A program made the position numbers and the translations under genes. DNA of 12,321 nucleotides from a bacterium (GTDB lineage Bacteria; B130-G9): positions 1 through 12,321 of the forward strand of contig JAGHCW010000187.1 of the NCBI GenBank assembly GCA_021160245.1, in the 5' to 3' direction. The notes under the pieces are model-generated. The model saw only the letters and a list, made by a program, of their open reading frames with translations, made no database searches and had not been told where the DNA came from. Positions 1-7,703 of the stretch are shown one piece after another (position 1 is the stretch's first letter; every line of letters begins with the position of its first letter).

Positions 1-1190
1 ATCTCGTGGGCGACGCGCGTGGACATCTCACCAATCGCCGCAAGCCGGTCGAGCGCTCGAATGCGGTCCTGTGTCCGATGTCTTTCTGTCGTGTTTTTTA
101 TGTATATGATGATCTGATCGACCTCGCCAGAGCGGTTGAAAAGCGGGAACGCCTCCTCCTCAAAGAATGATGGTTTCTCCCCGAGTTTTCTGGGGCAATG
201 AAACGAGGCGGAGGATTTCTCGCCGGATAGGAAAGTGGCTTTTGCAGGGCAATCGGGGCAAGGCTGGCTGCCCCTGCCATACAGCTCAAAGCAGGTCTTG
301 CCGATCATCTCATCAGTCGGCATATCCAAGAGGCGCCGCTCGCTTTGATTGACGTTGAGGATTTTCAGGTCCTTATCCAGCGTCATAATGCCGTCCGTAA
401 TCCCATCGAAGATCGCCTCGAGCCGCATCTTGCTCTTGAGCGTGGCGAGTTGGAGACTCATGTACTCCTTAGTTATCTGCCGATAAATTGCCAGAACAAG
501 CAGCGTATAAACGGCTATCGGAACCGTCTCGCTCAAAACAAGAAGCGTCTGGTCCTCCCCTCCTAAGACAATCGAGTTGTACAGAATGCACGATTCCCGG
601 AATGCCCAGAACGAGGCGGCCGCGACGATAAGCAGCGTTGACCGTCGGCCAACCATTAGCGTGTGGACGATTATTGTAATGAGCAAGATGAGGTCGAGGA
701 CGCCGAATAGCCTTGAACCCCAATGGACTGCAAATGAGCCTTGCCGGTCCTGCAGATGAAACGAGAGAAAGACCGCAAGCGATATACCGACAGCGGAGAG
801 CAGATTATAGAGCAATATCTTCTGAAGCGCGGCCTTTCGCTTGGCGACGGGATATAGGAACGCGGTCGTAAGTATTATCAGTGCGAATAGCTCGAGAACC
901 CGGTATAGAACAACGGAGTACTCCTCCGCCGGGATTATCTTCGTGATGACCTTGAGGCCCAGGACGGTGCACATCAGGTACTCCTGGAACATCAGCAGCA
1001 TGAATGCGAGTGTGAGATAGGTGAACTCCGGCCGGCTTGTCCGCTTCCGTTCAAAGTTGACCATAACCAAGATGAGCCCGGCCAGCATGAATTGGATGAA
1101 ATGTGAGAAGAAGAGGCCGCTAAGCTCAAAGAAGAAGGCTGTTATGAAGTCTTGGATCAACCCGACGATGAAAAGCAGCGTCTCGTTCAT
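1..1190 (-). CDS. 7-TM PAS sensor histidine kinase (3' end outside window)
   Basis: The reverse-strand reading frame starts at ATG 1188-1190 and is open for 396 codons to the left edge, so the protein is C-terminally truncated here. Residues 1-240 are very hydrophobic, with about seven membrane segments (roughly 4-22, 30-46, 57-75, 92-114, 125-144, 160-180 and 216-236). A PAS domain follows at about 256-370. It contains the cysteine cluster C300...PC311PDC314P and ends in a PAC-like stretch around IIYIKNTTE. The last visible residues, LAAIGEMSTRVAHE, are the start of a HisKA H-box; His395 would be the phosphorylated residue. The ATPase domain and any response regulator lie outside. The start has a GAGGGAAGG-like ribosome site inside the end of the glycosyltransferase gene, only 3 bp upstream, so the two are probably co-translated. 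The signal is unknown; a redox or metal role for the cysteines is inference. Confidence 0.88.
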   Translation of the reverse strand, partial: MNETLLFIVGLIQDFITAFFFELSGLFFSHFIQFMLAGLILVMVNFERKRTSRPEFTYLTLAFMLLMFQEYLMCTVLGLKVITKIIPAEEYSVVLYRVLELFALIILTTAFLYPVAKRKAALQKILLYNLLSAVGISLAVFLSFHLQDRQGSFAVHWGSRLFGVLDLILLITIIVHTLMVGRRSTLLIVAAASFWAFRESCILYNSIVLGGEDQTLLVLSETVPIAVYTLLVLAIYRQITKEYMSLQLATLKSKMRLEAIFDGITDGIMTLDKDLKILNVNQSERRLLDMPTDEMIGKTCFELYGRGSQPCPDCPAKATFLSGEKSSASFHCPRKLGEKPSFFEEEAFPLFNRSGEVDQIIIYIKNTTERHRTQDRIRALDRLAAIGEMSTRVAHE

Positions 1191-1193
1191 TGG

Positions 1194-2351
1194 CTATTTG
1201 CCTTCCCTCTTTATGGAAAGAAGCTTCTCATACAGCGAGACCGTCTGGTCGGCCATCTTATCGAGGCCAAAGGTCATCGCCCTGCTCCTTGCGGATTTCG
1301 ACATACGCTCATAAAGCGCCGAATCCCCCAAGATTCGTGTTAAACACTGCGTGAGTGCCCCGACGCTCGCCTCGCACAAAAAGCCCTGCTCGCCATCCGT
1401 AAGCGCCTCACGATTGCCACCCACGTCCGTAACGACCGCCGGAAGCCCAGATGCGAGCGCCTCAACCAGCACGTTGGAGAAGCCTTCCTTAACAGACGAT
1501 GACACAAAGACATCCGCCGCGCTAAACAATTCTGCCGCGTCCTCGCGGTATCCGGCAAATACAACAGCGTTGCCTAGGCCCAGCTCGTTTGCTAAGGCCA
1601 CAAGCGCGTCGCGAAGCTCGCCCGATCCAAGTAGCAGCAGCCGCGCATTGGGACAACTCTCGCGCACCTCTTTCAAGGCGTGGATCAATAGCTCGGGCGA
1701 TTTCTGTGGGATAAGCCTGCCGGCCGCGACGATGACCCTCTCGTCCTGGCCAATCCCAAGCTCCTGACGAAGACGCATTGAAATGCCGGGATTTGCCGCC
1801 TCCCAAAGAGATCTGGGCTTGAACAGCTCTGTATTGACGCCGTTGTAGATGACCGACATACTCTCGCCCGAAAGCCCCGTTGTGGCCATGTAATCCGATC
1901 TGACTCGCTCCGAAACGCATACCGTCGCGCTTCGGAACCGGCTGAGAAGGCGGTCTGTTCGCACTTGGCGACTGGACTTGAATTTGCCGACATTGTGAAC
2001 GTTTGAGATGATGACCGGAACATTTGCCAGGCGCGCCGCGACCGTGCCAGAGATGTTGGACGCATACATGTGGGTATGCACGACGTCGATCCTCGTCTTG
2101 CGAATGAAGCGGGCGAGGCGCAGAAGATCGATGGGATGCAATCGTGAGCGAACAGGGAAGACGTGCACAGGGATACTCGCCTCCTCGAATCGCTCCGCAA
2201 GCGACCCGGCCTCCTTGACGCAGCAGACCGCCACGTCGAGGCCCCGCTTCTTCAGAAGGGGCAGGAGAGCCGCCAGCTTCGCCTCGACTCCTCCTCGTGA
2301 GAGCTGAGTTATGATGCGGAGAACGCGTATTGTCTTTGAAGATTGTTCCAT
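1194..2351 (-). CDS. GT4-family glycosyltransferase
   Basis: This is a 385-residue protein if it starts at ATG 2349-2351. It should transfer a sugar from an activated donor to a lipid-linked or polysaccharide acceptor on the cytoplasmic side. The N-terminal Rossmann half begins IRVLRIITQLSRGGVE, with the donor/acceptor-loop glycines at about 20-21. A linker carries VIYNGVN. The C-terminal half has GRLIPQKSPELL (about 211-222), a GYREDAAELFSAADVFV stretch, and the GT4 EX7E motif, EGFSNVLVE, with Glu at 289 and 297. Near it are the family features EALASGLP and DVGGNREAL. Length is normal for GT-B enzymes. The frame stays open upstream to a TTG at 2457-2459 and an ATG at 2370-2372. I chose 2351 because homologues usually start just before the first beta strand, but no start has a strong ribosome site. 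Acceptor and sugar cannot be told. It is followed 3 bp later by the sensor kinase. Confidence 0.9.
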   Translation of the reverse strand: MEQSSKTIRVLRIITQLSRGGVEAKLAALLPLLKKRGLDVAVCCVKEAGSLAERFEEASIPVHVFPVRSRLHPIDLLRLARFIRKTRIDVVHTHMYASNISGTVAARLANVPVIISNVHNVGKFKSSRQVRTDRLLSRFRSATVCVSERVRSDYMATTGLSGESMSVIYNGVNTELFKPRSLWEAANPGISMRLRQELGIGQDERVIVAAGRLIPQKSPELLIHALKEVRESCPNARLLLLGSGELRDALVALANELGLGNAVVFAGYREDAAELFSAADVFVSSSVKEGFSNVLVEALASGLPAVVTDVGGNREALTDGEQGFLCEASVGALTQCLTRILGDSALYERMSKSARSRAMTFGLDKMADQTVSLYEKLLSIKREGK

Positions 2352-2524
2352 GATACGGACTTTGAATAGCATATCCGCCGCAAGATTGCACGGGTTGGCT
2401 TTGCGGTCTGCAGGATTCGAGGCGGCGGTGTTGGATAATTCGGCCGAGTGGATTGACAATGCTCTGATAAAGCAGGAGTATTGGGTCTTGGGAAGATGGC
2501 AGAGAGATTAAGAGGGAATGAACG

Positions 2525-2950
2525 TTGGACTTCGGCGCCGAGGGACCACCTGAGCCAGAGATAAACCTGACACAACTGATCGATGTTGTGCTTCTTCTGC
2601 TCATTTTCTTTATGATCTCGACCAGCTTCGTCGCGCAGCCCGGCATAAGCATTCGACTGCCCAAAGCCCGGACTTCTGACATGCAGTCTGGCGATCAGAC
2701 CAGGCTGACTCTCACTGCTACGGGCCTTGTTTTCGTTGGGGACAAGAAGGTGAGTTGGGAGTCCCTTCCCTCGCGGCTCGGAATTGAGCGCAAACGCAAC
2801 GAGCAGGGATTGCTTGTGATAAAGGCGGACACGAAGGTTCAGCATGGGTCAGTCGTTCGCGCGATGGACATCGCCAAGCAAGAGGGATTTGGTAGGATCG
2901 CCATCGCCACGCGGCAGTTTTCTGCTCAGGCTGAACAGTCGAGTAAATAA
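2525..2950 (+). CDS. ExbD/TolR-family energy-transducing membrane protein
   Basis: This 141-residue protein has the ExbD/TolR architecture. A short cytoplasmic N-terminus carries PEINLTQLIDVV. One membrane helix follows at about residues 18-37, then a periplasmic domain of roughly 100 residues with the family's late KADTKVQHGSVVRAMDIAKQEGF stretch. Asp20 in LIDVV matches the proton-path aspartate of ExbD/TolR. With an ExbB/TolQ partner such proteins use the proton motive force to drive TonB or TolA. No exbB, tolQ or tonB is in the window. The start is TTG at 2525-2527, with GAGGGA seven bases upstream and an in-frame TGA at 2519-2521 just before it. An ATG at 2518 in another frame gives a short arginine-rich peptide (see findings). 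It faces away from the glycosyltransferase and converges with the pentapeptide gene. It could help energise the BtuB-like receptor, but the distance makes this only a guess. Confidence 0.87.
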   Translation: MDFGAEGPPEPEINLTQLIDVVLLLLIFFMISTSFVAQPGISIRLPKARTSDMQSGDQTRLTLTATGLVFVGDKKVSWESLPSRLGIERKRNEQGLLVIKADTKVQHGSVVRAMDIAKQEGFGRIAIATRQFSAQAEQSSK

Positions 2951-2992
2951 TCCCACCAGTGGCCAGAGGACGGCCTGTGCGAGCTCAAAAGG

Positions 2993-3937
2993 CTAGACCT
3001 TCTTCAACCCTCGAGCGGTACTTGTGTCGGCTTCGGCGAAACTGACGTTGATGAGCTTTGCGCCCGTGAAGTCGCAGCTGTCAAGGTGCGCCCCCTCAAA
3101 TGAGCAGTTCTCGATGACCGCGTCCCTGAATATAGCGAAGTTGAGATACGCTCCATCGAGGCAAACACCAGTCATTTGGGTGGATGAAAAGTCGGTTCTG
3201 GAGAGATTCGACTTGGAGAGGTCACATTTTTTCATCTCTGCGCCTGTAAATGTTGCGCCTGCCATGTTGGCCTTTGTAGCATTGAGGTTGCGCAGATGGG
3301 TCCTTTTCATCGATATTGCAAGCAGAGATGAGCCTTGCATGTCGCAGTCAATCAATGCGGCTTTGTCGGCGATTACCCCCTTAAGATTCGCGCCTCCGAG
3401 CTCTGTGCGCCGGAGGAATGCTCCAATCAGATGAGCAGCCTTCAGGGTGGATTCGACGAATGAGACGCAAGTTAGGTTGGCGCCGTCCAGTATCGCATCT
3501 GAGATGTCGCAGAAGGAGAGCACGGCGCATTTGAGATTCGCATTCTGGAAGCAGGCTGACGCCAAATATGAGTATCTGAGGTCTGCGCCCTGCAAATTGG
3601 CGGCCGTCATGTTCACCTTTGTCATAAAAGCGCCAATGAGCCTCGCTCTTCGAAGGTTGGCATCGGGGAAGCCCGCGTGCGAGAGATTCGCGGCCGAGAG
3701 AGTTGCCCCTTCCAGGTTGCTGTTTCCAAACCTGGCGAAGGTCAAATCCGCCATCTTCAGGTCTGAATAGGCTAGGTTGCTGTTTTCGAAGCATGCCTGG
3801 ACCAAGTCGGCTCGACGGAGATTCGCGCCGCGGAAATCCTGCCCGGTCAGTACCAGAGACCTCAGGCTCTTGCCCTCTTTAGCAGAGCGTTCAAGCTCTT
3901 GCTTCGTCATTTGTGTGCCGTTTTGTTCCAAAACCAC
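2993..3937 (-). CDS. Pentapeptide-repeat protein
   Basis: This is a 314-residue protein made almost entirely of A(D/N)LXX pentapeptides from about residue 34 to 305. Examples are DFRGANLRRADL near the start, ANLQGADLRYSYL in the middle and DFTGAKLINVSF at the end. Such proteins form a right-handed quadrilateral beta-helix. Known members include the gyrase-protecting Qnr and MfpA DNA mimics, but most have no known function, and this one is longer than Qnr (about 220). Its N-terminal 30 residues are charged and look cytoplasmic; there is no signal peptide or membrane segment. The assigned start is GTG at 3935-3937, directly preceded in frame by a TAG two codons upstream. ATG at 3908-3910 is an alternative. 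Neither has a strong ribosome site, while a better one upstream serves a short overlapping frame (see findings). It has its own likely promoter and converges with exbD. Confidence 0.88.
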   Translation of the reverse strand: MVLEQNGTQMTKQELERSAKEGKSLRSLVLTGQDFRGANLRRADLVQACFENSNLAYSDLKMADLTFARFGNSNLEGATLSAANLSHAGFPDANLRRARLIGAFMTKVNMTAANLQGADLRYSYLASACFQNANLKCAVLSFCDISDAILDGANLTCVSFVESTLKAAHLIGAFLRRTELGGANLKGVIADKAALIDCDMQGSSLLAISMKRTHLRNLNATKANMAGATFTGAEMKKCDLSKSNLSRTDFSSTQMTGVCLDGAYLNFAIFRDAVIENCSFEGAHLDSCDFTGAKLINVSFAEADTSTARGLKKV

Positions 3938-4218
3938 TGCCTATTTCATACCTCGTGTGATTGCATTCAGGACGCATGGCGGACACGCCTCCTAATCAAA
4001 TAGATAAGGTGAGAGATTCTATGGAATCATCTCGGCTTTTCAAGCATAGATGTTAAGAAGTTCTTAGAAGACACGCAATTGGAGAAAAGGGAAGAATGAA
4101 GGCGCAAAGCGGAGGCATTGCCCCAATTGCGACCGCTCTTAGCGATTGCAGCGGATGTTGAACCCATTCGATTCGTAAGGAATTCCCCCCGCCCCCCACG
4201 ATTCGATGCCCTCAGAGC
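3938..4218. other. Intergenic region between the pentapeptide and DUF3887 genes
   Basis: This stretch holds the pentapeptide promoter and leader on the left. On the right, at 4185-4197, is a run of six C, one G and six C, flanked by ATTCGATTCG (4167-4176) and CGATTCGAT (from 4199). No credible gene, terminator with a U-tract, tRNA or mobile-element end was seen in the rest. Confidence 0.6.
4016..4043 (-). promoter_or_regulatory. Likely sigma-70 type promoter of the pentapeptide gene
   Basis: Read on the minus strand, TTGAAA (4038-4043) and TAGAAT (4016-4021) are separated by 16 bp. Each differs from the housekeeping consensus at one base. Transcription would start near 4009, giving a leader of about 70 nt before GTG 3937. 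This is a sequence match only, and other promoters are possible. Confidence 0.5.
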
Positions 4219-4675
4219 CTACTCGAGCCAGAGGCCTGCGACCTTGTGGTCTTGATTGAATACGACTTTAACGTCGAGCGTAGATTTCTTTAACTCGACT
4301 GTTACAAAGACGATGTCAAACTCTCCTGATTTCGCTGAGCGGGTCCTCAGTTGCCTGATAAAGGGCCCGTGAACCGCTAGTATCTTCTCCCAAGCTTTCT
4401 TGAGCTCGTCCGCCGCCCAAGCCCCGCAGATGACCATTCCCCTGGTTGATGGAGGCCCAGGTATCCCCAAGCTCGCTAGCCGGCAGCGCCTCCTTCATTT
4501 TGCTCGTAAAGGTCGCAGTGGCGTCCTCGAAATCGCCTGCCACCATCGAATCGACGAATTGAAGCGCAAGCTTGGCAAGGTCCTTCGGGGGAGAAATCGC
4601 TTGCTCATCCTGCTTGCAGGCAATTGTCAGACAGACAAAAACCAGCAGCAGCGCGGCAATCTGATATCGTTTCAT
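4219..4675 (-). pseudogene. DUF3887-like lipoprotein gene, frameshifted
   Basis: The first part reads from ATG 4673-4675, with GGAG nine bases upstream. It encodes a lipoprotein signal, MKRYQIAALLLVFVCLTIAC, with lipobox LTIAC. It then matches the start of a DUF3887 domain: a FVDSMVAGDFEDA helix and MKEALPASELGDTW. This frame then turns nonsensical and stops at 4316. The rest of the domain is in the next frame down to TAG 4219-4221: ADELKKAWEKILAVHGPF, then TRSAKSGEFDIVFVTVELKK and LDVKVVFNQDHKVAGLWLE. The switch should lie between about 4410 and 4470. The family usually has one LPXXXLXXXW helix; here one copy is in each frame, 67 nt apart, so an insertion of about 22 codons plus one base is one explanation. 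A one-base sequencing error would explain the frame but not the second helix. DUF3887 domains often precede alpha/beta hydrolases, but none follows here. Confidence 0.66.
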
Positions 4676-4876
4676 GATGAATATCTCCATATATTCAGGC
4701 AGACATAGGGCCTGCCACTACATGTAGTATGCGTTGTTAGATAGTCTTATCAGTCTTGTGCAGAATGGCAGAAGCGGAGCCCTTTGTAAAACTGTTCAAA
4801 GAATCAGGATGACCAAGCCCTATGGAAGCTGCACCGGGCAACCACAATAATTCTCTTGCCTGTTTACCACTCGCCG

Positions 4877-7096
4877 ATGTCTTGTTACTGTTCTCACATG
4901 CAGAACTCTCTGAATTATTGCAGCTCGCCAGGTGCGCTGAACCCATTGCGCAAAGCCATCGCAGGGCTGGAAAAGTCTCAGCGGAACTCACAACATGGGC
5001 ATACCGCGGAGTCGATGGACTCTCAGGTGATCGCCGCCGCGTTCGCCATTTCGTGGCTTGCAGAGGATGAGGGAGCCAAATGGCCGCCTCAGATCGGGTC
5101 GATGGACGATCTACCTCAGGAACTTAGCAGCACAATGAGCCGCTTCACGGCGTTTGACGCGGTCATGGCCGAACCGAACCTCGCGCCCGCGATTGTGGCC
5201 CTAAGTCGGTTTGCGCCTCGTGAGACTTGGCTTGCCGATGACATATTAGGCTGGGTTTATGAATTTTTGAACGAGGCGAGCTCGCGACGAGGCAAGGGAC
5301 AATATTATACACCGGGCTGGGTTGTGGAGCTTATCATCCGCCTTTGCAGCATCTCTCTCGACGACCCGCGCAAGGGCAGCTCGAAGCAATCTATCCTCCA
5401 AATCGACATTCTGGACCCAGCCTGCGGCTGCGGGACTTTCTTGCTCAGTGCAACGCGACTCTTGCATAATTCTCCGAGTCTTCTCCGCAGCCAACAGGGG
5501 CATCAGCCCGAGGCTTCTGCGGTGCGTGCTTTTGGTCTGGATGTTGATCCGAAGGCTCTGACGCTGGCGAAGATGAGCTTTGCTCTCTTACGCCGGAGGC
5601 TGGGGCAACAATCCGCGATCCGACCCCCAAGTCTTCATGAGCTTGATTTTCTGAACAGGTCGTTGGGTCTTCCCTTTTCCAAGCACGTTAGATCAAGCGG
5701 AGATGCCGAATCCGATCCTGCCTCATTGAGGCGCAATTGCTCCACATTCGACATGATCATTGGCAATCCACCATATCTCGGCTTTCATCATCACTCGTCG
5801 GAGTACAGACAGCGGGTCTTGAAGGATTATTCGGTCTTCAATGGCAAGGCGGACATCTTCTACTATTTCATCGAACGGGGCCTCGAGAGCCTTCGGGAAG
5901 GTGGAGTCTTGGGCTATGTGATTCCCCGCTACTGGCTAGCTGCGGACAAGGCGTCTCGGCTTCGGTCCTTCATTGCCGACGAGGCGGAGCCGCTCTTTTT
6001 GATTGACATGGACGGGATGCGCGTATTTGAGCGAGCTAGGATTCAAGTCTGCCTGCTTATCTTGCGCAAGCGCAGACCGGCCCCATCTCATTCGATGCGT
6101 GTTGTTAGGATCTCAAATCCGGGCGAGGCGCGAGAGTTGCTCTCACGGGTTAGAACCGCCAATGGTGGGCTTGGCCTAGGACGCAGTGAATTTGCAATTT
6201 CGAAGAGCTCGCTCGGAAGTACATGGATGATTATTCCCCCGAATGAGCGGGCGTTTACCTCGAGTATCGAGGCGGCGGCAGACTTGACGCTTAAGGAGAT
6301 CGCATCCGTGTCGCCGGGGCTGATAACAGGCGCGGACAGGGCAGGAGAGAGGGTCGCGCACCGGAGGCGATTGTCCCAGGGCGTCTTCGTCTTGACCGAG
6401 GATGAGCTATCCAATATGCGTCTCTGCCCGAAGGAGCGTTCCGTGGTCAAGCCGTGGATAAAGAACTCTCACGTAAAGAGGTGGCATGTTAGGAGCTCTG
6501 ACTTGTCCGTCCTTTACGTCGTCTCAGAGCCCGATCCAACCGAAATGCCGAATCTCGCGCGACACCTTGAGAAACACCGACGAATGCTCGAGTCGCGATA
6601 TGAGATTGGCCTCTGCAAGCGCTCCTGGTGGCGGCTTATCAGGCCGCGAACGAAGGCGCAGTTCGAGAGAGAGTCGCCGAAAATAGTCGTGCCCTACAAG
6701 GCCGCGCGCAGCAGGTTCGCAGTGGACTATGGCCGGCATTATTGCAGCGCCGATGTCTATTGCATAAATCCCGGCAATGCCGTCACGCCCGAGTATCTTT
6801 GCTGCCTGCTCAATTCTAGTCTTCTGGAGTTTTACATGAGGCGAATTGCCAAGAAGATGGGCATGCTTTATGAGTATTACGCCCACACGCTGGCGAGACT
6901 GCCGATCAAGGTCGCGCCTCACGCGGTTCAGCAGGAGTTTGCGCGACTGCACAATGAGGTTGTTGGGGCCTCACGCGCATTAGAGGGGCATCGGGCGAAT
7001 CAGGTAATCGAGCTTGAGAGGCAGATCAATCGGAGAGTTTTCGAGCTCTATGACATCGAGCCTGAACGATTAGCGGAGATTGACATTGTCCCTTAA
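4877..7096 (+). CDS. N6-adenine DNA methyltransferase, Eco57I/TaqI type
   Basis: This is about 739 residues from ATG 4877; the frame is also open from TTG 4856, and ATG 4898 and 5015 are alternatives. No start has a good ribosome site. The N-terminal 130 residues are helical and contain no PD-(D/E)XK signature that I can see. Then come GQYYTP (141-146), the SAM-binding motif I DPACGCGTF (180-188), an acidic motif II in FGLDVDPKAL, and the catalytic motif IV NPPY (297-300). The NPPY motif marks an N6-adenine (or N4-cytosine) methylase of the gamma class. From about 450 a TaqI-like target-recognition region follows, with KPWIKNSHVKRW, KIVVPYKAARSRFAVDY, and LLNSSLLEFYMRRIAKKMG. Such proteins are either type IIG restriction enzymes or modification-only enzymes. 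No nuclease gene is nearby, so a solitary methylase is the simpler reading. The recognition site is unknown. It converges with the fumarase operon 37 bp away. Confidence 0.85.
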   Translation: MSCYCSHMQNSLNYCSSPGALNPLRKAIAGLEKSQRNSQHGHTAESMDSQVIAAAFAISWLAEDEGAKWPPQIGSMDDLPQELSSTMSRFTAFDAVMAEPNLAPAIVALSRFAPRETWLADDILGWVYEFLNEASSRRGKGQYYTPGWVVELIIRLCSISLDDPRKGSSKQSILQIDILDPACGCGTFLLSATRLLHNSPSLLRSQQGHQPEASAVRAFGLDVDPKALTLAKMSFALLRRRLGQQSAIRPPSLHELDFLNRSLGLPFSKHVRSSGDAESDPASLRRNCSTFDMIIGNPPYLGFHHHSSEYRQRVLKDYSVFNGKADIFYYFIERGLESLREGGVLGYVIPRYWLAADKASRLRSFIADEAEPLFLIDMDGMRVFERARIQVCLLILRKRRPAPSHSMRVVRISNPGEARELLSRVRTANGGLGLGRSEFAISKSSLGSTWMIIPPNERAFTSSIEAAADLTLKEIASVSPGLITGADRAGERVAHRRRLSQGVFVLTEDELSNMRLCPKERSVVKPWIKNSHVKRWHVRSSDLSVLYVVSEPDPTEMPNLARHLEKHRRMLESRYEIGLCKRSWWRLIRPRTKAQFERESPKIVVPYKAARSRFAVDYGRHYCSADVYCINPGNAVTPEYLCCLLNSSLLEFYMRRIAKKMGMLYEYYAHTLARLPIKVAPHAVQQEFARLHNEVVGASRALEGHRANQVIELERQINRRVFELYDIEPERLAEIDIVP

Positions 7097-7133
7097 TATA
7101 TCGGCTATTAGGTAGGGCTATCTATAGCTATAG

Positions 7134-7703
7134 TTAAAGCACTTTTCGGTATAGCAGCTTGCCATCCTCGTACATGTCGCCACCCAGTATGTCATTCACG
7201 ACGACAACCGGCATATCCTCGACCGAGAGAAGGCGTATGGCCTCTGGCCCAAGCTCCTCGCCGTAGATGACCGTGGATGAAACGACACATCCACCAAGAA
7301 GCGCCCCAAGTCCCCCTGGCGCTGCGAAATACACCGCCTTGTGCTTGACAATCGCCCGCCTCACATCCTCCGACCGATTTCCCTTGCCTATCATCCCCTT
7401 CAGTCCCATTGAGAGCAGCAGCGGAGTGCAGAAGTCCATTCTGGAACTGGTCGTCGGGCCGGCCGAGCCTATGATCTGCCCGGGCCTGGCTTGCGTCGGG
7501 CCTACATAGTAAATTATAGAGCCCGAAAGCTCAAATGGAAGCTCCTCGCCCCTGCTGATCATCTCGAACATAAGCCTATGAGCCTGATCTCTGGCCCCAA
7601 TTATCTCCCCGGTGATGAGGCATTCGTCCCCGGCCCTTAACGAGGCGATAACGTCTTGTGAGAGCGGAGTCGTCAGATTTCTTGGTTTGGAGACTTTCTT
7701 CAT
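7134..7703 (-). CDS. Class I fumarate hydratase, beta (C-terminal) subunit
   Basis: This 189-residue protein pairs with the alpha subunit to hydrate fumarate to L-malate in the citric acid cycle or its reductive branch. Visible family features are TGEIIGARDQAH (31-42), the YVGPT loop (66-70), GSAGPTTSSRMD (79-90), MIGKG (104-108), and the YFAAPGGLGALL stretch (130-141). The length fits the stand-alone beta subunit, which in E. coli FumA is fused to alpha. The ATG at 7701-7703 immediately follows the TAG stop of alpha with no spacer, which implies translational coupling and equal production. The L-tartrate dehydratase beta subunit (TtdB) is a close relative and cannot be excluded by eye. No clear terminator with a U-tract follows the stop; a 12-bp palindrome, CTATAGCTATAG (7122-7133), abuts it. 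Confidence 0.92.
   Translation of the reverse strand: MKKVSKPRNLTTPLSQDVIASLRAGDECLITGEIIGARDQAHRLMFEMISRGEELPFELSGSIIYYVGPTQARPGQIIGSAGPTTSSRMDFCTPLLLSMGLKGMIGKGNRSEDVRRAIVKHKAVYFAAPGGLGALLGGCVVSSTVIYGEELGPEAIRLLSVEDMPVVVVNDILGGDMYEDGKLLYRKVL

Noticed and set aside
2453-2482. Possible promoter for exbD: TTGACA at 2453-2458, overlapping a reverse-strand TTGTCA facing the glycosyltransferase.
   Set aside because: The forward -10 at the right distance is GAGTAT, and the reverse one is TATCCA; both are poor. The -35 matches alone are not enough.
1522-2682. Long second reverse-strand frame of 386 codons overlapping the glycosyltransferase gene.
   Set aside because: Its translation is low-complexity and rich in Arg, Ser, Gly and Pro, while the overlapping frame has all GT4 motifs; it is a shadow.
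2951-2992. Bidirectional terminator between exbD and the pentapeptide gene (GGCC repeats).
   Set aside because: Only a four-base stem can form and no T-run follows on either strand.
4737-4991. 84-residue reverse-strand open frame overlapping the methylase start.
   Set aside because: It is composed of shadow sequence opposite the methylase, with no domain, no signal peptide and no ribosome site.
2993-7096. A defence island formed by the pentapeptide protein, DUF3887 lipoprotein and methylase.
   Set aside because: The three genes are on different strands with separate regulation, none is a recognised defence effector, and no nuclease, helicase, toxin or mobile-element gene is present.
7122-7133. 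Tandem CTATAG palindrome at the end of the fumarase operon as a terminator.
   Set aside because: The stem would be AT-rich with no proper loop and there is no T-run on either strand.
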